Part shown: piece after piece, positions 34,995-43,715 of the stretch
How the letters are laid out: every line of letters starts with the position of its first letter
Position numbering within the stretch: the stretch's first letter is position 1
From: CBDIDH01 sp965277595
Lineage (GTDB): Bacteria; Planctomycetota; Planctomycetia; Isosphaerales; Isosphaeraceae
Length of the DNA: 64,000 nucleotides
Reading direction: 5' to 3'
NCBI GenBank assembly: GCA_965277595.1
Contig: CBDIDH010000002.1
Location: forward strand, 2,542,001-2,606,000
Notes under the pieces: generated by a model
Database searches by the model: none
Told to the model about the DNA's origin: nothing
What the model saw: only the letters and a program-made list of their open reading frames with translations
Translations under genes and position numbers: made by a program

Positions 34995-35903
34995 TCAGGC
35001 GGGGTTGCCGAAATCCTGGCTGTAATAGGGCATTCCGGCCGCGTCGTACGCCACCGCGACGCCGATCTGGGTAAACGCCGGGTTCAGGATATTTGCCCTG
35101 TGTTCGGGCGAGTTCAGCCAGCCCACCATGACCGACGCGGCGTCTGGATAATTGAAGGCAATGTTCTCGCCCGCGATCGTGAAGTTGTAACCGACGTAAT
35201 TCAGTCGATTCAGCAAGGTCGGCAATGCCGAACCTGGCAAATCGTGCGACATGCTATCCAGCGCCGCCATGTCATTCGCCTGGATGTGCGCCACGGCCAC
35301 GAGTTTGGAATTCACCGACAACGGCGCCAGTCCGTTCTGAGCCCTCGCCTGATTCACAAGCGCCACGATCGCCAGTTCCTCGGCCGATTCCGTCGTCGTC
35401 GCCACAATCGGCGGAGTCGTTGACGTGGCGGTGATCGTGGGCGTGGGCGTGGGCGTTGGTGTCGGTGTTGGCGTCGGCGTGGGAATTGGTGTCGGCGTGG
35501 GAACGGTTCGCGGGGGGTTGACGTGGAAGACCGGATTCCAGACCGATCCCCAGTGGACCAGGACCGGCTCACCGACCACCTTGTTGATGACAACCCGCTG
35601 AACTTGCGGAACCGCAAACCGACCGACCCCCTCCACGACGACCGCCCCGGTGTGACCTCCCGTTCGCGGGATGTCAATCACGATCGCCGCCTTCGCGGAA
35701 TTCCCGGTTACGGTCAGAATGCCGTGGCTCAAGATCGCGGTGACTCCCGCCGTCGGGAGCTCTCGGGAATCGAGCCGTTCAAGCGTGGGACGGCTGTTTC
35801 GTCTCGGTTTCAAAGGGTGCGTACTCCCCTTAAGCCGGCGGACTAGGCCCCCGACCACAAGGTGCTTCGAGTTTTCGAACGGGTTGACCGACTCCCAAAA
35901 CAA
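34995..35903 (-). CDS. Exported CAP/SCP-domain protein with LERLDSRELP motif
   Basis: The C-terminal ~120 residues form a CAP domain: AIVALVNQARAQNGLAPLSV, VAHIQANDMAALDSMSHDL, AGENIAFNY and WLNSPEHRANILNPAFTQIG, carrying the conserved His and Glu residues. The N-terminus has TLERLDSRELPTAG, related to the LEPLESR motif of the beta-helix protein. A linker of Thr-Pro repeats (about residues 140-160) separates the two. The gene is convergent with the kinase gene. CAP-domain proteins have diverse extracellular roles, so the function is open. Confidence 0.88.
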   Translation of the reverse strand: MFWESVNPFENSKHLVVGGLVRRLKGSTHPLKPRRNSRPTLERLDSRELPTAGVTAILSHGILTVTGNSAKAAIVIDIPRTGGHTGAVVVEGVGRFAVPQVQRVVINKVVGEPVLVHWGSVWNPVFHVNPPRTVPTPTPIPTPTPTPTPTPTPTPTITATSTTPPIVATTTESAEELAIVALVNQARAQNGLAPLSVNSKLVAVAHIQANDMAALDSMSHDLPGSALPTLLNRLNYVGYNFTIAGENIAFNYPDAASVMVGWLNSPEHRANILNPAFTQIGVAVAYDAAGMPYYSQDFGNPA

Positions 35904-36168
35904 CCCTAGGCCCGTTTCCCCTCAAAACGCCCGCCGCGTTGCTCAATCCCCACGCGAGGCTCGCCCACGTTCCCAAGTCGCGACATGGGTCTTCCAACAA
36001 GGCCTTCGCTCGTTTCCGCCGCCGGACGCTTCCCTTGAGCGCTCTTCACCGTCATAATCCGCTGGAAAGACGGCGAAAGGGTCGTCCGTTCGCACCCGAA
36101 GACACGACAGCGGCTCGCGGCGCAGCTTCAATCCTGCCCGCCCGCCCTCGTCGTCAGGACAGGTCGTC
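35904..36168. other. Upstream region of the sugar-oxidation operon
   Basis: About 265 bases with no credible gene. It is the most likely place for the operon promoter and operator, but I can name no specific box. Confidence 0.45.
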
Positions 36169-37125
36169 ATGAAATTTCGAACGCTGGGCCAGACGGGCCT
36201 GAAACTCCCCTGGCTGAGCTTCGGCGCCTCATCCCTCGGCGCCGAGTTCCGCTCGATCGATCTGAATGAGGCGATGCGGTCCGTCCGGGTCGCTCTCGAC
36301 CTCGGCATGAACTTCATTGACACCTCCCCCTTTTACGGCCGGGGCCTCAGTGAATGCCTCCTCGGCCCCGCCCTTCGCGAGGTCCCGCGCGACTCCTACA
36401 TCCTCGGCACCAAGCTCGGCCGGTACGACGCCGCCCACTTTGATTTTTCCGCCCGCCGGGTCGTCGAAAGCGTCGACGTTAGCCTCCACCGATTGAACAC
36501 CGACCACCTTGACATCATCCTCTGCCACGACATCGAATTTGTCGACATGTCTCAGATCGTTAACGAAACCCTCCCCGCGCTCCACAAGCTCAAGGCCGAA
36601 GGGAAGGTGCGATTTATCGGCATTAGCGGTTATCCGATGAACATTTTCCGTTATATTCTCGACCGCGCTGACCTTGACGTCATCCTCTCGTATAATCATT
36701 ACACGCTTCAAAACACCATGCTCGTCGACCTTCTTCCTTATCTGAAGAGCAAGAACGTCGGTATCATGAACGCCGCACCCTTCTCGGCCCGCTTGCTCAC
36801 GAACGCCCCCTTGCCAAAGTGGCACAAGGCCACCCCTCTCGTCCGCGAGATCTGCCGCCGCGCCGCCGATCACTGTTCGTCAAAAGGCATTGATATTGCC
36901 CAGATCGCGCTGCAATATTCCATTGCGAATGAAGACATGACAACCTGCATCGTCGGTTCCGCCAATCCCGAGAACGTCCGCAAATGGGTTGACTGGTCCG
37001 AGCTGGCGATCGATCCCACCTTGCTTCACGAGGTTCTCGACATCCTCCAACCCATCCACGATTGGTTCTACATCGAGGGCCGTCCCGAGAACAACGATCC
37101 TCTCCCCGCCGACACCCAGACCTGA
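36169..37125 (+). CDS. Aldo/keto reductase, L-galactose/L-fucose dehydrogenase-like
   Basis: AKR family barrel with the catalytic tetrad visible: FIDTSPFYGRGLSE (Asp and Tyr), ILGTKLGRYD (Lys) and DIILCHDIEFV (His). The sequence start MKFRTLGQTGLKLPWLSFGA and the pattern around the tetrad resemble L-galactose dehydrogenases and pyridoxal 4-dehydrogenases, which oxidise an aldose at C1 to the lactone. It is the first gene of a seven-gene same-strand operon, and its lactone product would feed the lactonase at 41782. The exact sugar is inferred from context. Dependence on NAD or NADP is not decided. Confidence 0.82.
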   Translation: MKFRTLGQTGLKLPWLSFGASSLGAEFRSIDLNEAMRSVRVALDLGMNFIDTSPFYGRGLSECLLGPALREVPRDSYILGTKLGRYDAAHFDFSARRVVESVDVSLHRLNTDHLDIILCHDIEFVDMSQIVNETLPALHKLKAEGKVRFIGISGYPMNIFRYILDRADLDVILSYNHYTLQNTMLVDLLPYLKSKNVGIMNAAPFSARLLTNAPLPKWHKATPLVREICRRAADHCSSKGIDIAQIALQYSIANEDMTTCIVGSANPENVRKWVDWSELAIDPTLLHEVLDILQPIHDWFYIEGRPENNDPLPADTQT

Positions 37126-37213
37126 CTCGCCGCCCTTGATTGAAACACTTGCTTACACCAATACTTGAAAACCGTAGCGACCCGCATCCCCAGCCGAAGA
37201 GAGACGAGCGACG

Positions 37214-38245
37214 ATGAAAGCCCTGCTCCTCGAATCGCCCAGGAATTTCCGAGAGATCGAGCTCGACCATCCGGCCGATCCCGGCCCCGGCGAGGCCCTC
37301 GTCCGAGTCCACCGCATCGGCATCTGTGGAACCGACATCAGCGGATATCTTGGCAAGATGCCTTTTTTCAGCTACCCGCGCATCCCCGGGCACGAGCTGG
37401 GCGTCGAGGTTGTTGCCGTCGGCGAAGGGGTCACCAACGTCAAGGCCGGCGACCACTGCTCAGTAGAGCCTTATATCAATGATCCCGAGAGTTATGCCAG
37501 CCGCCACGGTCATCCCAACTGTTGCGAGCGCCTGGAAGTTCTCGGCGTTCATCGCGATGGCGGCATGCGTTCTCATTTTCTCTTGCCCGCGCGCAAGCTT
37601 CATCCGTCAACCATACTGGCGCTGGAACAGCTTGCCCTGGTCGAGACCCTGGCGATCGGCTGCCACGCCGTCAACCGGGCGGCCGAGGGGCGAGCCGATC
37701 ACTCCGAGGAATTCTGGCTGGTCATCGGCGCCGGGCCGATCGGCCTGGCCACGCTTGAATTCGTCAAGCTCACCGGTGCGAAAGCGATCGTCCTTGACGT
37801 CAACGAACAGCGCCTCGATTTCTGCAAAAACGTGATGGGGATTCCCCAGACCCTCACGCTCAACGACGACGTCATCAAGAATCTCCGCGAAGTCACCGAC
37901 GGCCACTTGCCCGAAGTCGTCATTGATGCGACCGGCTCCAGTGTCTCGATGTCGAACGCCTTCGGCTACACCGCCCCTGGGGGTCGGCTCGTTTACGTCG
38001 GCATCACGACCGACGAAGTCCGCTTCAAACACCCGGTTTTTCACAAGACCGAGGGGACCTTGCTCTGCTCCCGCAACGCCCTGCCCGACGATTTTCGAAG
38101 AATCATCGGCCTGATCGAAAACGGTCAGATCGACACCGACCCCTGGATCACCCACCGCGCCTCGCTCGCGGACCTTCCCGGCCTCTTCACCTCCTACACC
38201 AAACCCGAGACCGGCGTTATCAAGGCCGTCATCTCGGTTGATTAA
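37214..38245 (+). CDS. Zinc alcohol dehydrogenase, L-galactonate 5-dehydrogenase-like
   Basis: Medium-chain dehydrogenase. Catalytic zinc ligands appear in HRIGICGTDISGYLG (Cys) and YPRIPGHELGVEV (His, Glu), and the nucleotide fold in WLVIGAGPIGLATLEF. The structural-zinc lobe is degenerate: SYASRHGHPNCCERLEVLG keeps only the Cys-Cys pair, while the usual CxxC before it is replaced by Ser. The region LEVLGVHRDGGMRSH resembles LgoD (YjjN), the L-galactonate oxidoreductase producing D-tagaturonate. Within the operon it would act on the open-chain acid after the lactonase. The name rests on context plus partial motif match. Confidence 0.78.
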   Translation: MKALLLESPRNFREIELDHPADPGPGEALVRVHRIGICGTDISGYLGKMPFFSYPRIPGHELGVEVVAVGEGVTNVKAGDHCSVEPYINDPESYASRHGHPNCCERLEVLGVHRDGGMRSHFLLPARKLHPSTILALEQLALVETLAIGCHAVNRAAEGRADHSEEFWLVIGAGPIGLATLEFVKLTGAKAIVLDVNEQRLDFCKNVMGIPQTLTLNDDVIKNLREVTDGHLPEVVIDATGSSVSMSNAFGYTAPGGRLVYVGITTDEVRFKHPVFHKTEGTLLCSRNALPDDFRRIIGLIENGQIDTDPWITHRASLADLPGLFTSYTKPETGVIKAVISVD

Positions 38246-38290
38246 TTCAATAGAATAAGAGCGAATTCGTTGCCGAGGAGTGTTTTTCCG

Positions 38291-39580
38291 ATGACCGACC
38301 TACCCGAACCCCGCCCTTGCACTCCACTGGGCCTTGCCCCTAGCTTCGGCTTTGGCGACCGGATCGGCCTGGCGACTCCCGGTCACGTCGCCGCCTTGAA
38401 CCGTTCCGGCGCCGGGATCGAGCCGATCTTTCCCCAGCAGTCGATCCGCGAGATGGCCCGCACCAGTCGGACCCCACGCCGGGTCATGGACGACGCCCTC
38501 TCCGGCATGCACTCCGCCGGCTGGACCGGCCGCACCGGCGCCGATGCCGACCACCTCAAGACGCCTGAAGATGTCGACATAACCGCCGCCGTTGGTTTCA
38601 CCTTCTTCACGATCGATCCCTCCGCGCACGTTGACGCCCATGCCGACGATTACGACGAATCCACGCTTCGCGATAAATACGCTGCTCTTAATGGCGAATT
38701 CGAGTGGGTCCTGAAGACCTACCAGGGTCAAAACGTCCGGCTCTCCACCGGTACCGAGATTGTCCTTGACGAGGCCGCTTGCCTCCGCGCCGCGGTCAAG
38801 TACGGCCGGGCCATCGAACATGCCCTGCGCCTTTCCGACCACATCGCCCGGACCTTCGACGCCTCGCCCCTTGGCTACGAGATCGAGCTATCCGTTGACG
38901 AGACCGAGCAACCCACCACACTTGCCGAACACTTCATCATTGCCGAGTCGTGCCTCCGCAACGAGATGAAGCTCGTCAGCCTCGCCCCCCGGTTCATCGG
39001 CGACTTTGAAAAAGGGGTCGACTTCAAGGGCGACTTATCCGCACTCGAACACTCATTGATCGATCACGCGAGGCTCGCCGAGACCCTCGGCCCGTACAAG
39101 CTCAGCCTTCATTCCGGCTCCGACAAACTTTCGATGTACCCCGCTCTCGCCCGCGCGACGAAGGGTCGTTTCCACGTCAAGACCGCCGGCACGAGCTATC
39201 TCGAAGCCCTCCGCGTCGTCGCTCGCCACGACCCATCTCTTTTCCGAGCCATCGTCACCTTTGCTCGCGGCCGATACGAGACGGACAAGGCCACCTATCA
39301 CGTTTCCGCCCGGCTCGATTCCGCCCCGCCGGCCGATGCCGTCGCCACACCCGCCGAACTCGAAAGCCTTTACCTCGAAAACTGGTCCGACGTCCCCCTC
39401 GGTCTCGGCTTCACCAGGCCCGGGCGTCAGATCCTTCATTGCACCTTTGGCTCGGTCCTCACCGATCTCGAGTTTGGTCCCGCCGTTCGTCATGTTCTTG
39501 AAACCCATCAGGACACCTACACCGAAGTGCTTGCCGATCATTTTAGCCGACATCTCGAAGCCCTCCGCGCCGGGATGTGA
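38291..39580 (+). CDS. uxaE: Tagaturonate epimerase-like protein
   Basis: Matches the tagaturonate epimerase (UxaE) family as I recall it, defined by LAPSFGFGDRIGLATPGHVA near the start and the GFTFFTIDPSAHVDAHADDY segment with candidate metal ligands. The function in the family is epimerisation of D-tagaturonate to D-fructuronate. The ATG at 38291 has GAGGAG about ten bases upstream, so an earlier TTG at 38270 is not used. It directly follows the dehydrogenase (45 bases) and precedes the fructuronate reductase, exactly the order of the expected chemistry. Confidence 0.82.
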   Translation: MTDLPEPRPCTPLGLAPSFGFGDRIGLATPGHVAALNRSGAGIEPIFPQQSIREMARTSRTPRRVMDDALSGMHSAGWTGRTGADADHLKTPEDVDITAAVGFTFFTIDPSAHVDAHADDYDESTLRDKYAALNGEFEWVLKTYQGQNVRLSTGTEIVLDEAACLRAAVKYGRAIEHALRLSDHIARTFDASPLGYEIELSVDETEQPTTLAEHFIIAESCLRNEMKLVSLAPRFIGDFEKGVDFKGDLSALEHSLIDHARLAETLGPYKLSLHSGSDKLSMYPALARATKGRFHVKTAGTSYLEALRVVARHDPSLFRAIVTFARGRYETDKATYHVSARLDSAPPADAVATPAELESLYLENWSDVPLGLGFTRPGRQILHCTFGSVLTDLEFGPAVRHVLETHQDTYTEVLADHFSRHLEALRAGM

Positions 39581-39599
39581 TCAAATTAGTGTTATGAAA

Positions 39600-39621
39600 G
39601 ATTGGTCATTGGTTATTGGTT
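39600..39621. repeat. ATTGGTC heptamer repeat
   Basis: Three degenerate units (ATTGGTCATTGGTTATTGG) in the only long gap inside the operon, between the epimerase and reductase genes. Confidence 0.7.
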
Positions 39622-39658
39622 TCTTCCCATTCTCCCCTTCCTCTGAGGAATTTCCCCA

Positions 39659-40441
39659 ATGTCCGCGACGTATCTTGAAGATCTCTTCGGATTGAAAGGC
39701 CAGGTCGCGGTCGTCATCGGCGGGACCGGCGTCCTCGGTGGCGCGCTCGCTGAAGGCTTGGCGAGGGCCGGGGCGAGTGTCGTTGTCGCGGGCCGCGATC
39801 CTCAAAAAGGCAAAGACCGCGTCGCCGCCATCAATGCCGAGAGCGGCCAGGCTCATTTTGAGCCGGTTGATGTCATGAACCGAGGCTCAATAGAAGACCT
39901 GCTCAAGCGTGTTCTGTCCAGCGCGGGCCAGGTCGACATGCTCATCAACGGCGCCGGGGTGAACAACGCGACCCCGTATTTTGATATCAATGACGACGAC
40001 TGGAACCGTGTTCTTGATAGCAATCTTAAGGCTGTACACTGGGCCTGCCAGATTTTCGGCCGGCGGATGGCCGAATCCGGCGGCGGATCGATCGTCAACA
40101 TCGCCAGCGTTTCCGCCCACTTGCCACTCTCGCGCGTCTTTGCCTATTCGGCGTCGAAGGCGGCCGTGGTGAATCTCACCCAGAACGTCGCTCGCGAGCT
40201 TGCCCCGAAGAATGTCCGGGTCAATGCGCTCTGCCCAGGCTTTTTCCCCGCCGAGCAAAACCGCAAGATCCTCGACCCCCAGCGCGTCGAGAAAATCATG
40301 GCGAACACGCCGATGGCACGCTTCGGTGAACCTCACGAACTCGTCGGCGCCACCTTGCTCATGCTCTCGCGACGCGCCGGGAGTTTCATCACCGGCGCGA
40401 CCTATTACGTCGACGGCGGCTTCACCGCAATGCGCCTTTGA
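39659..40441 (+). CDS. SDR fructuronate reductase (D-mannonate oxidoreductase)-like
   Basis: Short-chain dehydrogenase/reductase. Cofactor motif AVVIGGTGVLGGALAEGLA; active site with Ser in NIASVSAHLP and YxxxK in FAYSASKAAVV. The C-terminal half PGFFPAEQNRKIL, TPMARFGEPHEL and YYVDGGFTAMRL matches the SDR group annotated as D-mannonate oxidoreductase, which interconverts D-fructuronate and D-mannonate. This agrees with the preceding epimerase. Product D-mannonate would normally go to a mannonate dehydratase, which is not in the window. Confidence 0.85.
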   Translation: MSATYLEDLFGLKGQVAVVIGGTGVLGGALAEGLARAGASVVVAGRDPQKGKDRVAAINAESGQAHFEPVDVMNRGSIEDLLKRVLSSAGQVDMLINGAGVNNATPYFDINDDDWNRVLDSNLKAVHWACQIFGRRMAESGGGSIVNIASVSAHLPLSRVFAYSASKAAVVNLTQNVARELAPKNVRVNALCPGFFPAEQNRKILDPQRVEKIMANTPMARFGEPHELVGATLLMLSRRAGSFITGATYYVDGGFTAMRL

Positions 40442-40471
40442 TCCTGGATCGATCCTTCTGGAGGCCGAGGC

Positions 40472-41299
40472 ATGCCCATTCGTTCCAGTATTACCATCAG
40501 CCTCGTTCCCGAGGCCCGAGGCGGCCCTTTTATCTTCTGGGACGATCTTCCCGCCGCCTGTCAGAAGGCGCAGACACTGGGATTTGATGCCATTGAAGTC
40601 TTTCCACCCTCCGCTCAGGAAGTTGATGAGGCTTTACTTAAACAACTTCTCACCCAGCACAATCTATCTCTCGCTGCCCTGGGCACCGGCGCGGGTTGGC
40701 TGTGTCGTCAACTCAATCTTACACGTCCTGATCCTTCCGAACGTGCCAAGGCTCGCGACTTCATCCGCCAGATCATCACCGTCGCCGCGGCCTTCAACGC
40801 TCCCGCCATTATCGGCTCGATGCAAGGCCGGGCCACTCCCGACGTGGACAAAACCACCGCCCTTGGCCACCTTGCCGAGGCGCTCGAAGAACTCGGCACC
40901 TACGCGGGCACCCTGGGCGTTCCTCTGCTTTATGAACCCCTGAATCGTTACGAAACCAACCTCGTCAACACCGTGGCCGAGGGGGTCGCTCTTGTAAAAT
41001 CGCTCTCGACAGCGAGTGTCAAGCTCCTTCTCGACTTTTTTCACATGAACATCGAGGAGAGTGATCCCGTTTCGGCGATTCTCTCCGCCGGCTCTCACAT
41101 CGGCCACATCCATTTCGTGGATTCGAACCGCCGCCCCGCCGGTTCCGGCCACACCAACTTCGCTCCCCTTGCCAACGCTCTCCGGCAATCGGGCTTTTCC
41201 GGATATGCCTCCGCCGAGGCCCTTCCGTATCCCGACTCCGATTCCGCCGCATCGGCGACGATCGCCGCCTTTCGTCGCCACTTTCAAGCTAACCATTGA
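40472..41299 (+). CDS. Sugar isomerase/epimerase TIM-barrel protein
   Basis: Xylose-isomerase-like TIM barrel of the hydroxypyruvate isomerase/tagatose-3-epimerase type. Metal-ligand candidates appear in FDAIEVFPPS, LLYEPLNRYETNLVN, KLLLDFFHMNIEE, IGHIHFVDSNRR and YASAEALPYPD. GGAGG lies 8 bases upstream of the ATG at 40472. It is embedded in the operon and overlaps none of the neighbours. The role in the pathway is unclear: it is not the large mannonate dehydratase, and a keto-sugar epimerase step is most plausible. Confidence 0.8.
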   Translation: MPIRSSITISLVPEARGGPFIFWDDLPAACQKAQTLGFDAIEVFPPSAQEVDEALLKQLLTQHNLSLAALGTGAGWLCRQLNLTRPDPSERAKARDFIRQIITVAAAFNAPAIIGSMQGRATPDVDKTTALGHLAEALEELGTYAGTLGVPLLYEPLNRYETNLVNTVAEGVALVKSLSTASVKLLLDFFHMNIEESDPVSAILSAGSHIGHIHFVDSNRRPAGSGHTNFAPLANALRQSGFSGYASAEALPYPDSDSAASATIAAFRRHFQANH

Positions 41300-41327
41300 A
41301 TAAATGACACCAGGGAGTCTGTTTCGA

Positions 41328-41774
41328 ATGCTCAAACATCAACTCATTCATCCCAAAATCAACGAGGTCATCGGCCGCGCGGGGCACCACGGCAAGATCC
41401 TGATCGCTGACGGCAATTACCCCGCCTCCTCGAAAAAAGGGCCGTACGCCGAGGTCATCAGCCTGAACCTGTCCCCGGGAATTGTCTCGTGCGTTCAGGT
41501 GCTTCGCGCGGTTCTCTCCGCCGTTCCGATCGAGGCCATCAACACGATGGCGTTTGAAACCAACGGTCCCTACGCCCTTACGGAAGACCCCTCCGTCTGG
41601 ACCGACTATCGCGCACTTCTCCAAGAACTGGGTCTCTCTCTTACCCTGGAACCGATCGAGAAGTGGTCCTTTTACGACGCAGTGTCCACGTCTGATCATA
41701 TTCTCACCATTCAAACCGCCGATCAACAACGTTTCGCCAATATTCTTCTCTCCATCGGCGTGAGGATGGATTGA
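41328..41774 (+). CDS. fucU: RbsD/FucU-family mutarotase
   Basis: Interconverts sugar anomers, for FucU those of L-fucose. The start MLKHQLIHPKINEVIGRAGH and the catalytic segment HGKILIADGNYPASS are typical. The C-terminal FYDAVSTSDHILTIQTADQQ is also conserved. The ATG at 41328 has AGGGAG 10 bases upstream; an ATG at 41304 would add eight residues and has no such site. Because L-galactose is the 6-hydroxy analogue of L-fucose, a FucU fits the L-galactose route inferred for this operon. It lies eight bases upstream of the lactonase gene. Confidence 0.88.
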   Translation: MLKHQLIHPKINEVIGRAGHHGKILIADGNYPASSKKGPYAEVISLNLSPGIVSCVQVLRAVLSAVPIEAINTMAFETNGPYALTEDPSVWTDYRALLQELGLSLTLEPIEKWSFYDAVSTSDHILTIQTADQQRFANILLSIGVRMD

Positions 41775-41781
41775 ACGAGTG

Positions 41782-42648
41782 ATGAATAACATGTCGGAAG
41801 ATAAGCAGTTAACGATTGACGCGCATCATCATCTCTGGGATCTCGCCCAGCCCTTCAATTATCGCTGGCTTGACGCCCCCGCGCACCTTCCGATCCGTCG
41901 CAACTATCTTCCCGATGATCTCGCGCCCCATCTTCGCGCCTCGGGAATTGATCGCGCGATCGTCGTTCAGACGCAGCATGACACTCGTGAAAACCATTGG
42001 GCGCTGACCCTCGCCGAGCGGAACCCGTTCATCGCCGGGGTCGTCGGCTGGGTTGACCTCGCCAGCCCCGACTGCGAGCGGCAGCTTCTCGAAGTCAGCC
42101 ACCATCCCCGGTTTGTGGGCGTCCGTCACATCACGCAGGATGAGCCCGATGACGACTTCATCGTCCGCGACGATGTCCTTCGCGGCCTCCACGTTCTTGA
42201 AGCCCACGGCGTTCCCTTTGACCTTCTTTTTTATGTGAAACACCTTCGCCATGCCGCGACGCTCGCTGAACGGTTGCCTGACCTGCCGATGGTGATTGAC
42301 CACCTGGCCAAGCCTCATATCAAAGTCCGCAAGCTTGATGACTGGTTGCCCCAACTCCGCGATGCGGGCCGCCATCCCAATCTCTACTGCAAGCTTTCCG
42401 GGATGGTCACCGAGGCGGACTGGACGTCCTGGAAGGCCGACGACCTCACGCCTTACGTCCGCGCCGCGGTTGACGTCTTCGGCCCCGACCGCCTCATGTT
42501 CGGCTCCGACTGGCCCGTTTGCGAACTCGCCGCTCCCTATGAAACGGTCGTCGAGGCACTCAAAAACGCGCTCGGCCCTCTCAGTGAAGACGAGCACGCG
42601 GCGATTTTCGGCGGCACGGCGGCTCGGTTTTACGGCCTCAAGGATTGA
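41782..42648 (+). CDS. Amidohydrolase-family sugar lactonase (L-fuconolactonase-like)
   Basis: COG3618-type amidohydrolase. The metal-binding IDAHHHLWDLAQPFNY start, the VVQTQHDTRENHW segment, MVIDHLAKPHI and the C-terminal LMFGSDWPVCELAA with its Asp are all characteristic. The family includes L-fuconolactonase and L-rhamnonolactonase, so a sugar lactone is expected. In this operon it would open the lactone made by the first enzyme. GTG, ATG and ATG codons sit at 41779, 41782 and 41791; I chose the first ATG. The 3' end overlaps the convergent thioredoxin gene by 19 bases. Confidence 0.87.
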   Translation: MNNMSEDKQLTIDAHHHLWDLAQPFNYRWLDAPAHLPIRRNYLPDDLAPHLRASGIDRAIVVQTQHDTRENHWALTLAERNPFIAGVVGWVDLASPDCERQLLEVSHHPRFVGVRHITQDEPDDDFIVRDDVLRGLHVLEAHGVPFDLLFYVKHLRHAATLAERLPDLPMVIDHLAKPHIKVRKLDDWLPQLRDAGRHPNLYCKLSGMVTEADWTSWKADDLTPYVRAAVDVFGPDRLMFGSDWPVCELAAPYETVVEALKNALGPLSEDEHAAIFGGTAARFYGLKD

Positions 42649-42971
42649 CCTCGGTCACCCTCGGAACCAATCACCTCCAGCCCCTTGTAAACCTCGGCCG
42701 CCTCTGGCCTGACCGCTCTGGCGACCTCGTTTCCATCGCGAAGAAAGATGAAGGTCGGCCAGAGTTTGACCCGGAACGACCTGCCGAGCGGTCGGCCTGG
42801 CCCGTCCTCGACCTTGATATGTCGGACCTCCGGCCTCGCCTCCAGCAAGGCGACGACCGCCGGCGCGATCGCCCGGCAGTGGCCGCACCAGGCCGCGCCG
42901 AACTCCAGCAAGATCGGCCCCGACGAGGCGTCGATCTCCGCTCTCGTCGGCTCTGAACCGTTCGCGATCAT
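42630..42971 (-). CDS. Thioredoxin-like protein
   Basis: Thioredoxin fold with the active site EFGAAWCGHCRAIAP (WCGHC instead of the canonical WCGPC). The cis-Pro segment KLWPTFIFLRDG is present. No signal peptide is visible, so it is probably cytoplasmic. The 113 residues match a minimal thioredoxin. The His in the active site shifts it toward protein-disulfide-isomerase-like redox properties. The convergent upstream lactonase gene overlaps its 3' end. Confidence 0.9.
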   Translation of the reverse strand: MIANGSEPTRAEIDASSGPILLEFGAAWCGHCRAIAPAVVALLEARPEVRHIKVEDGPGRPLGRSFRVKLWPTFIFLRDGNEVARAVRPEAAEVYKGLEVIGSEGDRGQSLRP

Positions 42972-43124
42972 GCCTCCCCCTCTCTATGAACCTTGGGAAA
43001 GTTGCCGACGAAACCAACCGGCAATCTTCGTGCCCCGGCCAAATCGGCTTGACGCCGCCGACGGTCTGACCGACAAAAGAACCGTCGCCAACATCCCCCA
43101 AAGGTCCCGGAAAGCGCAGCGCGC

Positions 43125-43619
43125 ATGAACGCTCAAGAATCGTCGAAGTCAGCCGGACAGCGATCCGCTCTCGGATTCCGGCTGATCGGGGCCATGAAGC
43201 TTGCCGGCGGCCTCTTGCTCGCGGCGGCCGGGTTCGGAATCTTCCGGCTGATCAATCAGGACCTCGGCAAGACCGTCGAACACCTCGTGACCCGACTCCA
43301 CCTCGACCCCGAAAATCGCCTCGTTCACGAGTCGGTCTCGCGCGTCACGCATCTCGACCACGCCCAGATGAAGGCCCTCGGCCTTGGCACGTTTTTTTAC
43401 GCGACGCTCGAAACGCTCGAAGGCATCGGCCTTTTACTCGCCAAACGCTGGGCCGAATACCTGACGGTGATTGCCACCGCCTCGCTCTTTCCTCTCGAAC
43501 TTTACGAGATCGCGCACAAGGTCAATGCCATGCGGCTCGGTGTCCTCCTCATCAATATCGCGGTTCTGGTCTACCTCATCGTCAAGCTTCGCGAACCGCG
43601 CCCGGAAACCGGAAACTGA
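43125..43619 (+). CDS. DUF2127 membrane protein
   Basis: Integral membrane protein of the DUF2127 family with about four hydrophobic segments: GAMKLAGGLLLAAAGFGIFR, GLGTFFYATLETLEGIGLLL, YLTVIATASLFPLELYEIA and LGVLLINIAVLVYLIVKL. The middle segment EGIGLLLAKRWAEYLTVIAT is the family signature. Function is unknown. The gene is followed 96 bases later by lgt on the same strand, but no operon link is obvious. Confidence 0.82.
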   Translation: MNAQESSKSAGQRSALGFRLIGAMKLAGGLLLAAAGFGIFRLINQDLGKTVEHLVTRLHLDPENRLVHESVSRVTHLDHAQMKALGLGTFFYATLETLEGIGLLLAKRWAEYLTVIATASLFPLELYEIAHKVNAMRLGVLLINIAVLVYLIVKLREPRPETGN

Positions 43620-43715
43620 CCTTGCCCGCTTGTTGATTTCGCGGCATCCTGTCTCGACCTAGGAGCGCCTCGGTATTCGCGCGCTCGGGCCCGCCGGTCA
43701 AGGAGGACCGACGCG

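Noticed and set aside
36169..42648. A standard L-fucose catabolic operon
   Set aside because: FucU and a fuconolactonase-like gene suggest it, but the fuconate dehydratase, keto-deoxy-fuconate dehydrogenase and aldolase are missing, whereas tagaturonate epimerase and fructuronate reductase are present.
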